From assembly GCA_030656435.1 (NCBI GenBank), contig JAUSOA010000139.1:1-7128 (forward strand): a stretch of 7,128 nt of DNA, given 5' to 3'. The notes under the pieces are model-generated. The model did no database searches and had not been told where the DNA came from. It saw only the letters and a program-made list of their open reading frames with translations. The position numbers were made by a program, and so were the translations under genes. Below, in pieces: positions 1 through 5,582 of this stretch; positions within the stretch are counted from its first letter, which is position 1; every line of letters begins with the position of its first letter. This stretch comes from Acholeplasmataceae bacterium. Lineage in GTDB: Bacteria > Bacillota_I > Bacilli_A > Acholeplasmatales > Acholeplasmataceae.

Positions 1-250
1 AATAATTTTTATTATTGTCATATTCAATTATATTTGGAACCTCAACTTTATCCTTTAGCCACTTCATCATCTGAATTTCTTTCAAGTAATCATCTTTATT
101 ATGGGTCACTTTTAAAACAAGGTTTAACTCATCAAAAATAAAAACAAATGAGTTCTCCATTCCAATGTCATCCAAACGATAGATTTGATTTTTGATCATT
201 TCTTTAATTTTACTTGGTGCTTGACCCAGTATTTCACCAGGTTTCTTCAT
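1..250 (-). CDS. Aminoglycoside 3'-phosphotransferase-like kinase, N-terminal part (cut by window edge)
   Basis: This is an open frame from an ATG at 250 to the window edge, giving 83 residues with no stop; the C-terminal two thirds lie outside. Seen: the segment LVLKVT (Lys47) is followed by EIQMMKWL (Glu58) and then KDKVEVPNIIEY. By recalled alignment this matches the N-lobe of APH(3')-IIIa, where LYLKMT carries ATP-binding Lys44, REKDMMLWL carries its salt-bridge partner Glu60, and GKLPVPKVL follows. Family knowledge: these cytoplasmic enzymes use ATP to phosphorylate aminoglycosides, and relatives act on macrolides, choline or other small hydroxyl substrates. The catalytic Asp loop (HGD.....) and Mg-binding Asp are not in the window, so activity and substrate are not established. 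The ATG at 250 is chosen over an in-frame ATG at 259 because AAAGGA sits 9 bases upstream of 250 but abuts 259. I am fairly sure of the fold and unsure of the substrate. Confidence 0.72.
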   Translation of the reverse strand, partial: MKKPGEILGQAPSKIKEMIKNQIYRLDDIGMENSFVFIFDELNLVLKVTHNKDDYLKEIQMMKWLKDKVEVPNIIEYDNNKNY

Positions 251-258
251 ATAGTTCA

Positions 259-264
259 TCCTTT
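259..264 (-). promoter_or_regulatory. Ribosome binding site of the APH-like gene
   Basis: On the minus strand AAAGGA occupies these bases. AAAGG ends 9 bases before the ATG at 250, a normal spacing. It leaves no room before the alternative ATG at 259, whose A is part of this same stretch, so it decides the start. Confidence 0.6.
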
Positions 265-291
265 AGTAATAAAATTTGAGTTCCTATATGC

Positions 292-297
292 ATTATA
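292..297 (-). promoter_or_regulatory. Likely -10 box of the APH-like gene
   Basis: On the minus strand this reads TATAAT, a perfect consensus, about 40 bases before the start codon and downstream of the terminator at 344-392. At 17 bases spacing the -35 position (315-320) falls inside the AAAT tract and reads ATTTAT, which is a poor match. The promoter may therefore be weak or depend on an activator. This is inference from motif and position. Confidence 0.5.
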
Positions 298-308
298 ATC
301 TAACAATG

Positions 309-329
309 AAATAAATAAATAAATAAAAT
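309..329. repeat. Short (AAAT)4 tandem tract upstream of the APH-like gene
   Basis: Four exact AAAT units (309-324) are followed by an AAAAT variant (325-329). The tract covers the expected -35 position of the gene at 1-250. It is short for a slippage-driven switch and may simply be AT-rich spacer. Confidence 0.7.
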
Positions 330-343
330 AAGTGAAAGGAAAA

Positions 344-392
344 CAAAAAAGGGATTCAAGTATCCATTACACATGGACAAAAGAACCCCTTT
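344..392 (-). terminator. Rho-independent terminator of the 130-residue protein gene
   Basis: Outer stem 348-357 pairs with 383-392 (10 bp), and an inner stem 361-367 pairs with 373-379 (7 bp, 5-base loop). On the minus strand the hairpin is followed by TTTTTTGTTT. The two imperfect positions (354/386 and 362/378) are G-U wobbles in minus-strand RNA but A-C mismatches in plus-strand RNA. This supports the minus strand as the transcribed one. It lies about 30 bases after the stop codon of the gene ending at 422. Confidence 0.85.
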
Positions 393-421
393 AAATTTAT
401 AAATTTTCTACTTTTTTAAAT

Positions 422-814
422 CTATTCGACCTTATCGACTAGCTTTAAATCTAGAACACGACATTCAACTTCATGTTCTTCTCCATCTACTAACAATGGG
501 AACATGATAACAACAGGTTGGATTGATTGAACTTGATACATGTTACTTCCGATTTCAAGAATTTCATTTACACTAAATTCATCCTTGATTCTGTAAGTTA
601 ATGTAAGCTTTTCCTGATCAAATACACCATAAAGTTGAGCTTCAAGATTAAAAACCTTAGAGTTCAAACGTTTGATTTTGACAGAATGTCTCTTAAAATC
701 CTTATGTTCACCAACTTTTTCTTCAACGTCCTTGGCGAAATCTTTCACCTTTTCTACCTGCACTTTTGCTGATTCCTTGATGTTGTCAATAACTTTCTTA
801 TCTTTCTTTTTCAT
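422..814 (-). CDS. Uncharacterised 130-residue protein with charged helical N-terminus
   Basis: I do not recognise the family. The ATG at 814 is fixed by a perfect AAGGAGG (821-827) 6 bases upstream; the stop is TAG. Residues 1 to about 45 are rich in Lys, Glu, Asp and Val, for example IKESAKVQVEKVKDF then AKDVEEKVGEHKDF. They have hydrophobic residues spaced as in an amphipathic helix or coiled coil. Residues from about 46 to 130 look beta-rich (KVFNLEAQLYGVF, LTLTYRIKDEF, YQVQSIQPVVIMFPLLVDG, EVECRVLDLKLV), suggesting a small globular domain. There is no signal peptide, no clear membrane segment and only one cysteine (about 117), so a cytoplasmic or membrane-surface protein is likely. It is monocistronic as far as the sequence shows, with its own promoter (838-866) and a strong terminator (344-392). 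Function is unknown. Confidence 0.85.
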   Translation of the reverse strand: MKKKDKKVIDNIKESAKVQVEKVKDFAKDVEEKVGEHKDFKRHSVKIKRLNSKVFNLEAQLYGVFDQEKLTLTYRIKDEFSVNEILEIGSNMYQVQSIQPVVIMFPLLVDGEEHEVECRVLDLKLVDKVE

Positions 815-820
815 TTCGAA

Positions 821-866
821 CCTCCTTATACACCATCATTATACACTTATAATTAAAATGTGTTAC
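821..866 (-). promoter_or_regulatory. Promoter and RBS of the 130-residue protein gene
   Basis: On the minus strand there is a -35-like GTAACA at 861-866 (4 of 6 matches to TTGACA). A 17-base spacer follows, then a perfect TATAAT at 838-843. The AAGGAGG ribosome binding site is at 821-827. Expected transcription start is near 831, giving a very short leader with no room for a riboswitch. Confidence 0.7.
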
Positions 867-868
867 TA

Positions 869-926
869 TTTATGACGGTTTATGTAAATAATGTGTATTT
901 ATGTCTTTTATGTGGTTTTTTTTATG
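869..926. repeat. Cluster of five TTTATG repeats upstream of a promoter
   Basis: TTTATG (CATAAA on the minus strand) occurs at 869-874, 879-884, 898-903, 907-912 and 921-926. These lie immediately upstream of the -35 element of the gene at 422-814. Start-to-start steps are 10, 19, 9 and 14 bases, several of them close to one or two helical turns. It could be a regulator-binding array or low-complexity AT-rich DNA. The rest of this roughly 290-base gene-free stretch, 927-1070, shows no gene, RNA or clear signal. Confidence 0.4.
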
Positions 927-1070
927 CTGTTAGCAACGCTCTTTCATGATCTTATGTTATTTTTTTGAAGTTAAATGCAAGTCCTTGGTTGTATTTTTTA
1001 CTTGTTAAACAAAAAAACAGAAAAATATCTGCTTCTCGTTTGATTTTACCGTATGATTACTTATATTTTA

Positions 1071-1097
1071 TCATAATAAAAGCCCAGTTGTGGGCTC
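1071..1097 (-). terminator. Rho-independent terminator of the AI-2E family transporter gene
   Basis: Stem 1081-1086 (agccca) pairs with 1091-1096 (tgggct) around the 4-base loop 1087-1090. On the minus strand it is followed by TTTTATTAT, a somewhat interrupted U tract. It lies 11 bases beyond the stop codon at 1108-1110. Confidence 0.75.
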
Positions 1098-1107
1098 TAT
1101 TAAAGAT

Positions 1108-2379
1108 TTATTCGCTTTTTTTACTTCTGAATTTTCCTTTTTTCTTAGGTTCTTCAATCTTGATTGCTTCGGGTCCACTTTCTTTTTCTTCTTTTTCTTC
1201 CTTTTTCCTAGTTTCTTCTAATTCTCCAAAATATACAAGGAATGCTCGAATCGTACCTGCAAGTGGAACTGCTAGTAAAACACCAACGAATCCGAATAAT
1301 CCGCCAAAGAATATTAAGCTTGATAAAACTGCAAGAGGATGAATATGAACCTGTCTACCAATGACTGAAGGCTGTATAATACTCATTTCAAGTCCTTGTT
1401 CAATAAAGTGAATGATAATGACAATAAGGATTGCTATGAGATAAATGCTACTCTCTCCACCATTTCCTTGGTAATCTAAATGTAATGATACTAAGAAAAT
1501 GATTGGTGCCATTAACCCTAACCAAGCACCTAAATATGGAACTAGATTGAATAACGCCATTAAGACTGCAAATATGATTGCGTGTTGAATGCTAAACCCG
1601 TCAACGAAAATCGATAAAACCCCTAAAGCAACCGTGAAATAGATAAAGATAATCGTCATCATAATTCCTTGACCTCTAAAATATCTTTGAATGACTAAAT
1701 CACTTCTTTTTCCTAATTCAACTACATGATGTCTTATACTCTTTGGAGCAGCCTTTGAAATGCTTGTAAAGATTAATGTTTTCTCCTTAATCAAGTAATA
1801 GACAAATACAGGTGTTAACGCTAATACCACAATCACTGATATGATACTAGATGCGATTCCTGTTAGTGTAATTAGCATAGAACCAAGCAATGCAAAGACT
1901 TTTTCGATTGATGCTCCATTATTTGATATATCTTCAATAATGATTGAAATATCGTTATTAGATAAATAAGCTCCGATCATTTCTGTTATCTCTAATAAAA
2001 TAGCTTCGAAGGATGCGTTACTAACTAAATTAATTAAACTAGTCAATATTGTATTTAACTGTGTGAACACAAATAGTATAGAAATAAACAATATACCTAA
2101 TATAAAGAATACTCCCAATAAAATCGCTAGAATAATACTAATTGTTTGATTTATCCTAAGCTTCTTCTCAAACCATATTGCGATAGGTCCAATAATGAAG
2201 CTTAAAAAGAATGCGATTACAAATGGGATCAAGACAGCACTAATTGCACCAAACAATTTAATCAGTATACTTGATGAGATCAACCCTAAAAAATAAACCC
2301 CAATTAAGGTAATGGTTGCTATTGAAACGATTAGTAAATAAGTAATTAATTTTTCTCTTGTAAATAAATTCTTTTTCAT
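1108..2379 (-). CDS. AI-2E family (PerM-like) membrane transporter
   Basis: 423 residues, ending in TAA. The chosen start is the ATG at 2379, because AAGGGAA (2385-2391) sits just upstream. A TTG at 2394 is in frame but overlaps that site. Seen: about eight hydrophobic segments (near residues 12-33, 39-69, 78-110, 160-195, 235-260, 265-300, 318-338, 350-385). There is also a less hydrophobic stretch at about 110-160, PYLGAWLG, and the C-terminal family block with QPSVIGRQVHIHPLAVL then GGLFGFVGVLLAVPLAG. These are hallmarks of the AI-2E/PerM exporter family (PF01594). Family members have been linked to autoinducer-2 export or Na+/H+ antiport, but most are untested, so no substrate is assigned. 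Odd: residues from about 385 to 423 form a highly charged Lys/Glu tail (see 1178-1209). The unknown membrane protein gene lies upstream with a 51-base gap and no terminator between, so co-transcription is possible alongside the gene's own promoter. Confidence 0.92.
   Translation of the reverse strand: MKKNLFTREKLITYLLIVSIATITLIGVYFLGLISSSILIKLFGAISAVLIPFVIAFFLSFIIGPIAIWFEKKLRINQTISIILAILLGVFFILGILFISILFVFTQLNTILTSLINLVSNASFEAILLEITEMIGAYLSNNDISIIIEDISNNGASIEKVFALLGSMLITLTGIASSIISVIVVLALTPVFVYYLIKEKTLIFTSISKAAPKSIRHHVVELGKRSDLVIQRYFRGQGIMMTIIFIYFTVALGVLSIFVDGFSIQHAIIFAVLMALFNLVPYLGAWLGLMAPIIFLVSLHLDYQGNGGESSIYLIAILIVIIIHFIEQGLEMSIIQPSVIGRQVHIHPLAVLSSLIFFGGLFGFVGVLLAVPLAGTIRAFLVYFGELEETRKKEEKEEKESGPEAIKIEEPKKKGKFRSKKSE
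1178..1209 (-). repeat. Homopurine/homopyrimidine tract with 9-bp repeats coding the transporter's KE tail
   Basis: A 32-base uninterrupted pyrimidine run on the plus strand contains CTTTTTCTT at 1182-1190 and again at 1191-1199, then a near-copy. In the coding frame it gives KKEEKEEKE. The unit is a multiple of three, so gain or loss of copies would lengthen or shorten the tail without a frameshift. Confidence 0.8.
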
Positions 2380-2384
2380 AAATA

Positions 2385-2418
2385 TTCCCTTCAACAGTTG
2401 AGTAACTATATTATAGCA
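2385..2418 (-). promoter_or_regulatory. Extended -10 promoter and RBS of the AI-2E transporter gene
   Basis: On the minus strand TGC TATAAT (2410-2418) is a perfect -10 box with an extended TGn element. The -35 region at 17 bases spacing (TGAAGT, 2433-2438) is poor and lies in the last codons of the upstream gene. AAGGGAA at 2385-2391 is the ribosome binding site for the ATG at 2379. Confidence 0.6.
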
Positions 2419-2430
2419 TGACCTTCTATA

Positions 2431-2757
2431 CTACTTCACAAGCTTATATAAGACAAATTCAATGATAACTCCATAAGCTATACCTGCGAGAAATCCAATC
2501 AAATCATTAAACTCTGTCGCCCCATAAAATGCAAATGAAATGAGTGCTCCAGTGAGTGCTCCTCGAAGTAATAAAATACTGAGTTTATGCTTTTTAACGA
2601 ATAACCCAATCACTAACCCCATGAGTACTCTGTTGTACCAAAAGGAAAATAAATAGATTGCACTGAGTGTCGCACCAAATCTCAAATGTGCACCGATAAT
2701 ACAAACAACTCCTAGAATAGCTCCTGTGGTTAAACCAACAACAATTCTTCTATTCAT
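2431..2757 (-). CDS. Small uncharacterised integral membrane protein
   Basis: 108 residues, ending in TAG. The ATG at 2757 is preferred over an in-frame ATG at 2775, because the AAGGAG site (2767-2772) lies 9 bases before 2757 and inside the codons of the longer version. Seen: four hydrophobic segments, near residues 4-25 (IVVGLTTGAILGVVCIIGA), 30-55, 60-80 and 85-105. Gly/Ala-rich faces, the motif FWYNRVLMGLVIG, and FYGATEFNDLIGFLAGIAYG toward the C-terminus also stand out. A short basic loop (VKKHKL) separates segments two and three. The spaced glycines suggest tight helix packing or an oligomer. I recall similar small proteins annotated only as hypothetical, and assign no function. It has its own promoter, diverges from the Ca2+ ATPase gene and precedes the AI-2E transporter gene on the same strand. 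Confidence 0.85.
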   Translation of the reverse strand: MNRRIVVGLTTGAILGVVCIIGAHLRFGATLSAIYLFSFWYNRVLMGLVIGLFVKKHKLSILLLRGALTGALISFAFYGATEFNDLIGFLAGIAYGVIIEFVLYKLVK

Positions 2758-2766
2758 GATAATCAA

Positions 2767-2791
2767 CTCCTTCATATATCTTATAATACCA
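2767..2791 (-). promoter_or_regulatory. Extended -10 promoter and RBS of the small membrane protein gene
   Basis: On the minus strand TGG TATTAT (2783-2791) is a -10 box one base off consensus with an extended TGn element. No good -35 is seen. The AAGGAG ribosome binding site is at 2767-2772, which selects the ATG at 2757. The leader would be only a few bases long. Confidence 0.5.
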
Positions 2792-2852
2792 TTTTACTAC
2801 TAAAGATAAGATTTAGTTAATATTCACATGATACTCATTAATTACATACATA

Positions 2853-2904
2853 TTCATAAAAAGTGCTAAAATTATATTATGAGTTATCTTTTCACAGGGA
2901 GTGG
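2853..2904 (+). promoter_or_regulatory. Promoter and RBS of the calcium ATPase gene
   Basis: TTCATA at 2853-2858 (4 of 6 to the -35 consensus), a 16-base spacer, and TATTAT at 2875-2880 (5 of 6). Transcription would begin near 2887, after the in-frame GTG at 2863, which would therefore not be a start codon. AGGGAGTGG at 2896-2904 is the ribosome binding site, 6 bases before the TTG at 2911. Confidence 0.5.
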
Positions 2905-2910
2905 AACAAA

Positions 2911-5547
2911 TTGAACGCACACATGAAACCGAAAGAAGATTTTTTATCAGAAAACTATCCTGATTTTAAAGGATTAAAAAATGATGAAATCTTAGTGAGT
3001 TTAGAAAAATATGGGAAAAACGAATTAAATGCTACCAAGGGGAAGTCAATTCTTAACATGATTTTCGAAGAATTGAGACAGTTTTTAAATATCCTATTAA
3101 TTGTCGCTGGTATTGTTAGTATCGTTGCTAGTGGCCATATCACAGATGGTATTTTTATTTTTGTTATCGTCATCTTAAATACGACCTTAAGTATTGTTCA
3201 AGCTAGAAAAGCGAACAATGCCGTTGAAGCCTTAAAATCGATGAGTAGACCACACGCGAAGGTCTGGAGAAATAACAAGCTATCCACAATTGAAATAACA
3301 AATCTTGTTGTTGGTGACCTAGTCGTTTTAGAATCTGGAGATTATGTTCCAGCTGATTTAAGATTGATTGAAACCATCAATTTGAAAATAGATGAATCTA
3401 CATTAACTGGTGAATCGATAGCCGTATTAAAGGACTGTAATCAGATACTATCAGAGCATCAATCGATTGGTGATAAAGTAAACATGGCTTTCTCATCAAC
3501 ACTCGTTAATTACGGTAGAGGCTTGGGTGTTGTGGTATCTATTGGTATGAATACAGAAATCGGTAAAATAGCCACGATGTTAAACGAAGTTGATGATGCA
3601 CTCACCCCACTACAAATAAAAATTGATAAATTAGGTAAAATGCTAGGTATCGTTTCTATAGTCGTGGTTGCTTTAATCTTTATTGTGGGTCTTCTTTACC
3701 AATTTGACCCACTAGAGCTTTTTATTATCAGTGTGAGCTTGGCGGTTGCTGCTATCCCTGAAGGCCTACCGACAGTCATTACTGTAGTCCTTGCACTTGG
3801 TATGAGAAAGATGGCGAGCAAGAAAGCGATCGTTAAAGCACTATCTGCTGTTGAAACGCTAGGTAGTGTCACAGTGATATCAACTGATAAGACTGGAACA
3901 CTCACTCAAAATAAAATGGTCGTCACAAAGCTTTACGATCTAGATTCTATGGTAGATGTCTCCGGCAATGGTTATTCATTTGATGGTGAAATAGATAAAA
4001 AAAATAAAACGATTGATTTACTTACTGAAATTGGTGTTTTATGTAATGATTCATCAATCGAAAAAGATACACTGATTGGAGATCCTACAGAGCTCGCCTT
4101 AGTGACTCTAGCAGAAAAAAATGGTATGAAGCATGAAGAGTTTAGAAAAAATCATTTAAGATTGGATGAGTATCCATTTGACTCCATTAGAAAATCAATG
4201 AGTACACTTCATCAATTTCAAGATGGGAAAAGATTATTGACTAAGGGTGCAGTAGGCCAACTATTAAAGATTTCCACACATTATTTAAAAAATGATGTCA
4301 TCACACCTATTGATGATCAGTTCATTTTATCGATTGAAGCTCAAAATGAAGCACTCGCCTCCAAGGCACTTCGTGTACTCGCGTTCGCGATGAAGAAAAT
4401 AGGTACCTATAAAAATATTACTCATGAAGAAAAGAATATGATTTTTGTTGGTTTAGTAGGAATCATCGATCCTCCACGAGAGGAGGTTAAACCAGCAATT
4501 GCGTTATGTCATAAGGCCGGTATTCGAGTAGTCATGATTACTGGTGATCATAAGCTAACTGCTTCTGCAATTGGTAAGTCCTTAGGAATCTTAAAAGAGG
4601 GTGAAATCGCATTAAGTGGCGAAGAACTTGATTTAATGTCTGATGAAGATTTGAATAATGCAGTCAACCATACTTCCATATTTGCTAGAGTTTCTCCAAC
4701 CCATAAGGTTAGAATTGTGAAAGCTTTTCAAGCCAATGGACAAATCACTTCAATGACTGGTGATGGTGTCAATGATGCACCTGCATTAAAACAGGCAAAC
4801 ATTGGAGTTGCTATGGGTATTACAGGAACTGATGTTTCTAAGGAAGCATCAGATATGATTCTAATGGATGATAATTTTACGACCATTGTCGATGCAATCG
4901 AGGAAGGTCGAGTCATTTATGCAAATATTAGAAAGTTTGTGGGATACCTTGTATCCTGTAACGTGGGTGAGGTTCTATTAATCTTTATCGCAATGCTTCT
5001 AGGCTGGGGAAGTCCTTTACTTGCCATTCAAATTTTATGGATCAACCTAGTAACTGATAGTCTTCCTGCATTTGCACTCGGACTTGAACCTAAAGAAACA
5101 GATGTTATGAACCAACCTCCAAATGATCCTAATGCTACCATCGTTGATAAGTTCATGGGTATAACGATTGGATTTCAAAGTATATTTCTGGCACTTGCTG
5201 TACTTACGAGTTACTATATTGGAACATTTGTTATCAATGGTCCTGCAATGCTTGGGCAAACATTCGCGTTCATCACCATCATCACTGGAGAACTTCTTCG
5301 TACGTTTTCTGCTAGAAGTGAAACAAAGAGTATCTTCAAGATGAATCCTTTTTCAAATAAATATGTCAATTACGCTTTTCTTCTAGGATTTGGATTACTC
5401 ATGATCGTTATTTTTGTTCCTGGAATAAATACTATTTTTAAAACAAATGTAGATTTAACTATAACTCAATTTATCTTTGCAGCATCCTTAGGAATCATCC
5501 CGCTTTTAGGTGGAGAACTTGCAAAGCTTTTCAAGAAATTTAAATAG
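2911..5547 (+). CDS. P2-type (SERCA-like) calcium-transporting P-type ATPase
   Basis: 878 residues from the TTG at 2911, ending in TAG, a normal length for this family. The pump uses ATP to move Ca2+ out of the cytoplasm across the plasma membrane. Seen, in order: the N-terminal cation-ATPase region with KYGKNEL; membrane helices M1-M2 (about 58-98); the actuator-domain TGES (166-169); M3 (about 245-265); M4 with PEGLP (283-287); the phosphorylated Asp326 in DKTGT; KGA (445-447) in the nucleotide site; DPPR (520 on); TGDGVND (616-622); and M5-M10 (about 677-870). Calcium ligands by recalled alignment with SERCA are Glu284, Asn684 and Glu687 (NVGE), Asn712, Thr715 and Asp716 (NLVTD), and Glu794 in M8. 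Both SERCA sites therefore appear kept. Other possible starts are the ATG at 2923, which has worse RBS spacing, and the GTG at 2863, which lies upstream of the predicted transcript start. The gene stands alone, between a divergent and a convergent neighbour. Confidence 0.95.
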   Translation: MNAHMKPKEDFLSENYPDFKGLKNDEILVSLEKYGKNELNATKGKSILNMIFEELRQFLNILLIVAGIVSIVASGHITDGIFIFVIVILNTTLSIVQARKANNAVEALKSMSRPHAKVWRNNKLSTIEITNLVVGDLVVLESGDYVPADLRLIETINLKIDESTLTGESIAVLKDCNQILSEHQSIGDKVNMAFSSTLVNYGRGLGVVVSIGMNTEIGKIATMLNEVDDALTPLQIKIDKLGKMLGIVSIVVVALIFIVGLLYQFDPLELFIISVSLAVAAIPEGLPTVITVVLALGMRKMASKKAIVKALSAVETLGSVTVISTDKTGTLTQNKMVVTKLYDLDSMVDVSGNGYSFDGEIDKKNKTIDLLTEIGVLCNDSSIEKDTLIGDPTELALVTLAEKNGMKHEEFRKNHLRLDEYPFDSIRKSMSTLHQFQDGKRLLTKGAVGQLLKISTHYLKNDVITPIDDQFILSIEAQNEALASKALRVLAFAMKKIGTYKNITHEEKNMIFVGLVGIIDPPREEVKPAIALCHKAGIRVVMITGDHKLTASAIGKSLGILKEGEIALSGEELDLMSDEDLNNAVNHTSIFARVSPTHKVRIVKAFQANGQITSMTGDGVNDAPALKQANIGVAMGITGTDVSKEASDMILMDDNFTTIVDAIEEGRVIYANIRKFVGYLVSCNVGEVLLIFIAMLLGWGSPLLAIQILWINLVTDSLPAFALGLEPKETDVMNQPPNDPNATIVDKFMGITIGFQSIFLALAVLTSYYIGTFVINGPAMLGQTFAFITIITGELLRTFSARSETKSIFKMNPFSNKYVNYAFLLGFGLLMIVIFVPGINTIFKTNVDLTITQFIFAASLGIIPLLGGELAKLFKKFK

Positions 5548-5560
5548 TTTTATATAAAGA

Positions 5561-5581
5561 AAAAGGCCCAGCGGGCCTTTT
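5561..5581. terminator. Bidirectional terminator between convergent ATPase and ABC genes
   Basis: A perfect 9-bp stem, aaaaggccc (5561-5569) with gggcctttt (5573-5581), has a 3-base loop. The plus strand continues TTTTATTAT and the minus strand TTTTTCTTT, so the hairpin can end both transcripts. It lies 13 bases past the ATPase stop and directly abuts the ABC gene stop at 5583. Confidence 0.9.
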
Positions 5582-5582
5582 A

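Noticed and set aside
672..875. Plus-strand open frame of 67 residues
   Set aside because: It is antisense to the 130-residue protein gene and its promoter, has no RBS, and is rich in Ser/Phe/Leu as expected of an antisense frame.
1052..1075. Inverted repeat TATGAT/ATCATA beyond the AI-2E gene terminator
   Set aside because: Six AT-rich pairs around a 12-base loop are expected by chance, and no U tract or partner gene gives it a role.
965..1342. Plus-strand open frame of 125 residues starting in the intergenic gap
   Set aside because: It starts at a TTG without an RBS, runs through the terminator at 1081-1096, and its second half is antisense to the AI-2E transporter tail, giving a low-complexity Ser/Phe/Pro sequence.
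2758..2910. Possible riboswitch or shared operator in the divergent promoter region
   Set aside because: Both predicted leaders are very short and I see no convincing palindrome or conserved riboswitch core; only the two promoters are supported.
2955..5259. Several minus-strand open frames of 62-72 residues inside the ATPase gene
   Set aside because: All are antisense to a complete P-type ATPase with every family motif, and show no RBS or recognisable domain.
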